DNA of 10,384 nt. Source: UBA2040 sp041751955. GTDB lineage: Bacteria; Bacteroidota; Bacteroidia; Flavobacteriales_D; Crocinitomicaceae. Location of the stretch: the NCBI GenBank assembly GCA_041751955.1, contig JBGSIB010000041.1, positions 1-10,384 on the forward strand, in the 5' to 3' direction. Position numbers and translations under genes: made by a program. The number at the start of each line of letters is the position of its first letter. Position 1 is the first letter of the stretch. This document shows, piece after piece, positions 7,538 to 10,384 of the stretch. A model generated the notes under the pieces. The model saw only the letters and a list, made by a program, of their open reading frames with translations. It did not search any database and was not told the origin of the DNA.

Positions 7538-9901
7538 CTATTGGCGACCCCCGCCCGTGTAAGTCATCGCTTCTCCTTTTCCAAAACTATAGCTAAATCC
7601 TAAGGTAATAAAACGACCTCTACGGGAATAATTGTAAGACGAAAAGCTGGTTTGGTTCACGAAGCTTTCACGTATTCTTGAAGCGAATATATCGCGAACG
7701 GATAAATTAACAACTGCCTTTCCTTTCCAAATCTTTTTCCTCAAACCTGCATCTGCCGATGGGAATCCTGAAACTTTACCTTGAACAGTTCTATAACCTG
7801 ACTCGTAATTTCCTGTTACTTCAAAATCATATTCTTTTTTTAATTTGAATTTAGCTGTCATTTTGCTTGACCATTGATTGCCCGTAAAGTCAAAGTTTTG
7901 CGTTTCAAAATTTCCTTTTCGATTGAAGTATCCAAAATTAAAATCACCATTTGTCGAAAACTACTTGTTCGGCACGTATTTCCAATTCAGTTCAACACCC
8001 ATTTTTTGATTGGTTCCAACATTTACTGGGCGGGTAACGGTTACGTTGTTTTCAAAACGCGAAATGTTCTCTTTGACATCCCTTGTATAAAGAAAATAGA
8101 CACTGGAATTCAAGGTTAATTTATTGATGAAAAATATTCCTGTCAATTCATACGAATCTGCAAATTCAGGTAATAAATCTGGATTTCCTGTTCGAATGCT
8201 GTAGTTGTTTCGAATATTAAAGAATGGATTTAAATCCCACAATCTTGGGCGAAAAATTCGTCGGGAATAACCGGCTTGCAATTGAACTTTCTTTGAAACT
8301 TTAAAAGAAGTATGGAAACTTGGAAATACATTGGTGAAATTTCTAGTGTTTTTTTCATCTGTATTCGTTAACAAGGTATTCAAGTCCGTATTCTCAACTC
8401 GTACGCCAAGTTTCACACCCCATTTCTCTCTTTCGTATGAACCTGTGGAATAAACCCCGAGTACTTTTTGATTATACTCAAAATTATTGGTCAGGTTCGT
8501 GTCTAAAATAAAGACATCGCCTTCTTGATTGTATACGGCGTAATCATTGCCAACATCATTTATCTCGTACATCGCACCAGATTCCAATGTAAACTTTTTC
8601 TTAAAAGGGTTTACGTAGTCCAATTGGTATGTTTGATCCGATTGATAGAAATAGGTTTTAGTCTCTTGATTACCAAACGGTCCTGTCCCAAACAAATATG
8701 CATTTTCAAATTCCGATGATTGATCTTTACCAAAAAAGCGTCCAAGCGCATTGATTTGCAGGGTGTGTTCTTTATTATTCTTGAACTCCTTTTTGTATTG
8801 CAAGTCATATTGATATTTTGGATTGAGTGCCGAGGTTACCTCCGTTCTTTTGTATTGAGAACTCAGATTATTGGCACTATCATACAAATAGAAGTCAGTC
8901 TCGGAAGGCTGTTGTTCTATTTCGTAAGCGTAATTTCCGGATAATGTAATCGTGTTGTATTGGTTCAAATAATAATCTGCTCCAAGAGTGATGTTGTAAA
9001 AGTTTTCATTTCTGAATCCCATTCCATTGCTAATAACAGAGCTATTATTGCTCAAATTCCTATTCTCACCTTTACTATAATCAGGTAAAGAGCGATATCC
9101 AGCACCGAATTGAGTGAATAAATTCAGCTTCTTCGTTCTGTAATTCACGCTCCCACCGACGGAATGATTGTGCGGCCATCCTGTATTGAGAGAAATAGAA
9201 CCATTAAATCCTTTGTTTTCCTCTTTCTTCAAAATAATATTTAAGATCCCTGATGTCCCACTGGCGTCGTATTTTGCTGATGGATTGGTTATCACTTCAA
9301 TGGATTCTATCATATCAGCGGTGATGGTCCCCAGTGCTTTACTCGGGTCATCTGAAAGGACAGATGGTTTTCCGTTGATCAATATTTGAACACCTGCATT
9401 GCCTCTTAAGCGAATGTTGCCTTCTATATCCACACTGACCGAGGGAACATTATTCAGCACTTCTAATGCGCTAGCCCCAGTAGAACCTATGTCCTTTCCT
9501 ACGTTGAAAACACGCTTGTCCAATTTAAATTCCATAGAAGATTTCTCAGCAGTAACTTGAACTTCACCAAGATCTTGAACCATTGGTTTCAATTTCAAAA
9601 TTCCGAGATTACCTGAATTAGAAATTGACTCTAAATTTTGTAAAATAAAATCTTCGTATCCAATGAAAGTAACTTTAAGATAAACAGCCAAAGAATCACT
9701 GCTCAACCTAAATTTCCCACTTTCATCCGTAATAACACCTTCTAATACTCTGTTGGTTGTTTTCGAGATTAATACTACTGTCGCATAAGGCATCGCTTCT
9801 TCACTTGAAAAGTCTTTAACTGTTCCTGTGAAAACTTTTTCTTGAGCAATTAATCCATTAAATATCAGTGAATTAAAGAAAATAAAGGCAATTAGTTTCA
9901 T
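7538..9901 (-). pseudogene. outer-membrane beta-barrel / TonB-dependent-receptor-like gene interrupted by an in-frame TAG
   Basis: The full frame is 788 codons, but codon 647 (7961-7963) is TAG, leaving a 646-residue product. The start is ATG at 9899-9901; a TTG just upstream at 9902-9904 is less likely. A signal peptide ends near GLIA-Q (residue 20). A carboxypeptidase-regulatory-like domain spans about 23-107 and a plug domain about 125-228, with RLRGNAGVQILINGKPS and SAKYDASGTSGILNIILKK. A long beta-barrel with alternating aromatic strands follows. Past the stop, the same frame continues with the last barrel strands, FSTNGDFNFGYFNRKG through FITLGFSYSFGKG, and ends in a TAG at 7538-7540. 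Losing 140 residues of barrel would probably block assembly. The family imports or binds large ligands at the outer membrane; the substrate cannot be told here. The gene converges on the dehydrogenase operon with 10 nt between stop codons. A sequencing error is the main alternative. Confidence 0.85.
7961..7963 (-). other. in-frame amber (TAG) codon inside the receptor gene
   Basis: The codons read PNK-TAG-FSTNGDFNFGYF on the minus strand. The residue before FSTNGD is expected to be Trp in this barrel family, and TGG to TAG is one base change. The frame is open on both sides, so the defect is a substitution and not an indel. TAG is used as the normal stop of the MORN gene (4211-4213) and of this gene itself (7538-7540), so a changed genetic code is unlikely. 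Confidence 0.85.
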
Positions 9902-10222
9902 CAAAAATTTTATTCTATTTTATCAATTGCAAAGGAACGTGCTTTTTTTTAATATTAACAGTAAGTATTGTTAAGTAATCCTATTTTTAAAGTATCTCCA
10001 AGAACGAATTGTCAAAACGATTCACTTGTAAAACACTAAGACTTAATAAATGTTCTATACTCCAAAAGGAATTTTCACTTTAACCAAAATCAACTTAATC
10101 AAAGTCACAGATTGGCTACCGTAGCGTTCTGAATAATTACTAGATAAAGTTAACCTATCTCATTTCGAATGATTTTCGGTGATTTAGTATGAACTTAGAG
10201 GTTCACGAACAAAATATTTCAC
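9902..10222. other. intergenic region between the receptor gene and the rRNA terminator, no gene recognised
   Basis: This 321-nt stretch is AT-rich, with stop codons in all frames and no ORF, tRNA fold, long repeat or strong hairpin that I can recognise. It should hold the promoter of the receptor gene. The best candidate is a weak -7-like TTCCTTTG read on the minus strand at 9930-9937, which mismatches TAnnTTTG at one base and has no clear -33 partner. Confidence 0.5.
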
Positions 10223-10257
10223 AAAAAAAAAGCCTCTTGATTACTCAAGAGGCTTTT
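10223..10257 (-). terminator. intrinsic terminator of the rRNA operon
   Basis: On the minus strand a perfect 13-bp stem (AAAAGCCTCTTGA / TCAAGAGGCTTTT) closes a GTAA loop and is followed by further T residues. It begins about 5 nt after the 3' end of the 5S rRNA, as expected for the end of an rRNA transcript. Confidence 0.95.
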
Positions 10258-10261
10258 AAAA

Positions 10262-10370
<109 letters not shown>

Positions 10371-10384
10371 TTAAATCGTAGACT

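Noticed and set aside
7507..7538. Inverted repeat (GGGTCTTC / GAAGAACC) over the two convergent stop codons as a bidirectional terminator
   Set aside because: It has an internal mismatch, a 16-nt loop and no T tract on either strand. The left arm is coding sequence, so evidence for termination is too weak.
7538..7861. A separate 107-residue gene starting MTAKFKLKKEY
   Set aside because: It is in the same frame as the receptor and encodes its last barrel strands. The in-frame sequence between the TAG and this Met is also coding-like, so it is the 3' part of the broken receptor gene.
7961..7963. TAG reassigned to an amino acid in this organism
   Set aside because: TAG ends the MORN-repeat gene just before its terminator, and it also ends the receptor frame at 7538-7540, so it works as a stop here.
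7874..8119. Plus-strand ORF of 81 codons opposite the interrupted part of the receptor gene
   Set aside because: It is antisense to barrel sequence, with no recognisable motif or start signal. It is a shadow of the receptor reading frame.

Overview
The window most likely comes from a member of the Bacteroidota, probably Flavobacteriales-like. The DNA is AT-rich. Start codons lack clear Shine-Dalgarno sequences, and several genes are preceded by matches to the Bacteroidota -7 promoter element (TAnnTTTG). The outer-membrane protein has the typical architecture of this phylum (carboxypeptidase-regulatory-like domain, plug, beta-barrel), and the short 386-388 residue type of homogentisate dioxygenase is present. 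The assignment to order is inference.

Layout from left to right. Positions 1-2043 (minus strand) hold a tyrosine-degradation pair, homogentisate 1,2-dioxygenase (hmgA) followed 11 nt later by 4-hydroxyphenylpyruvate dioxygenase (hppD, cut by the window edge). A 232-nt divergent promoter region separates them from a short-chain L-threonine 3-dehydrogenase on the plus strand (2276-3208). Next is a secreted MORN/YwqK-type repeat protein (3326-4213) that ends in a strong intrinsic terminator. Then comes a tight plus-strand operon: deoxyribose-phosphate aldolase (deoC), a complete aldehyde dehydrogenase, and a shortened, catalytically dead aldehyde-dehydrogenase homologue (4262-7527). Convergent to it is a TonB-dependent-receptor-like gene on the minus strand (7538-9901) interrupted by one in-frame TAG. 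After about 320 nt with no recognisable gene, the window ends with the 3' end of an rRNA operon read leftwards: a 5S rRNA and its terminator.

How the genes work together. HppD makes homogentisate from 4-hydroxyphenylpyruvate and HmgA opens its ring. The neighbouring threonine dehydrogenase adds a second amino-acid catabolic step under a divergent promoter. In the deoC operon, DeoC splits 2-deoxyribose 5-phosphate into glyceraldehyde 3-phosphate and acetaldehyde, and the complete dehydrogenase is well placed to oxidise the aldehyde.

The most interesting observations are these: (1) the second dehydrogenase has lost the catalytic domain but keeps the N-terminal fold and a C-terminal tail, so the adjacent pair resembles a split version of the two-domain ALDH16 family; (2) the outer-membrane receptor gene is broken by a single nonsense codon where a tryptophan is expected; (3) the deoC start codon lies only 9 nt after a perfect terminator. 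No CRISPR array, insertion sequence, phage gene or defence system was seen.
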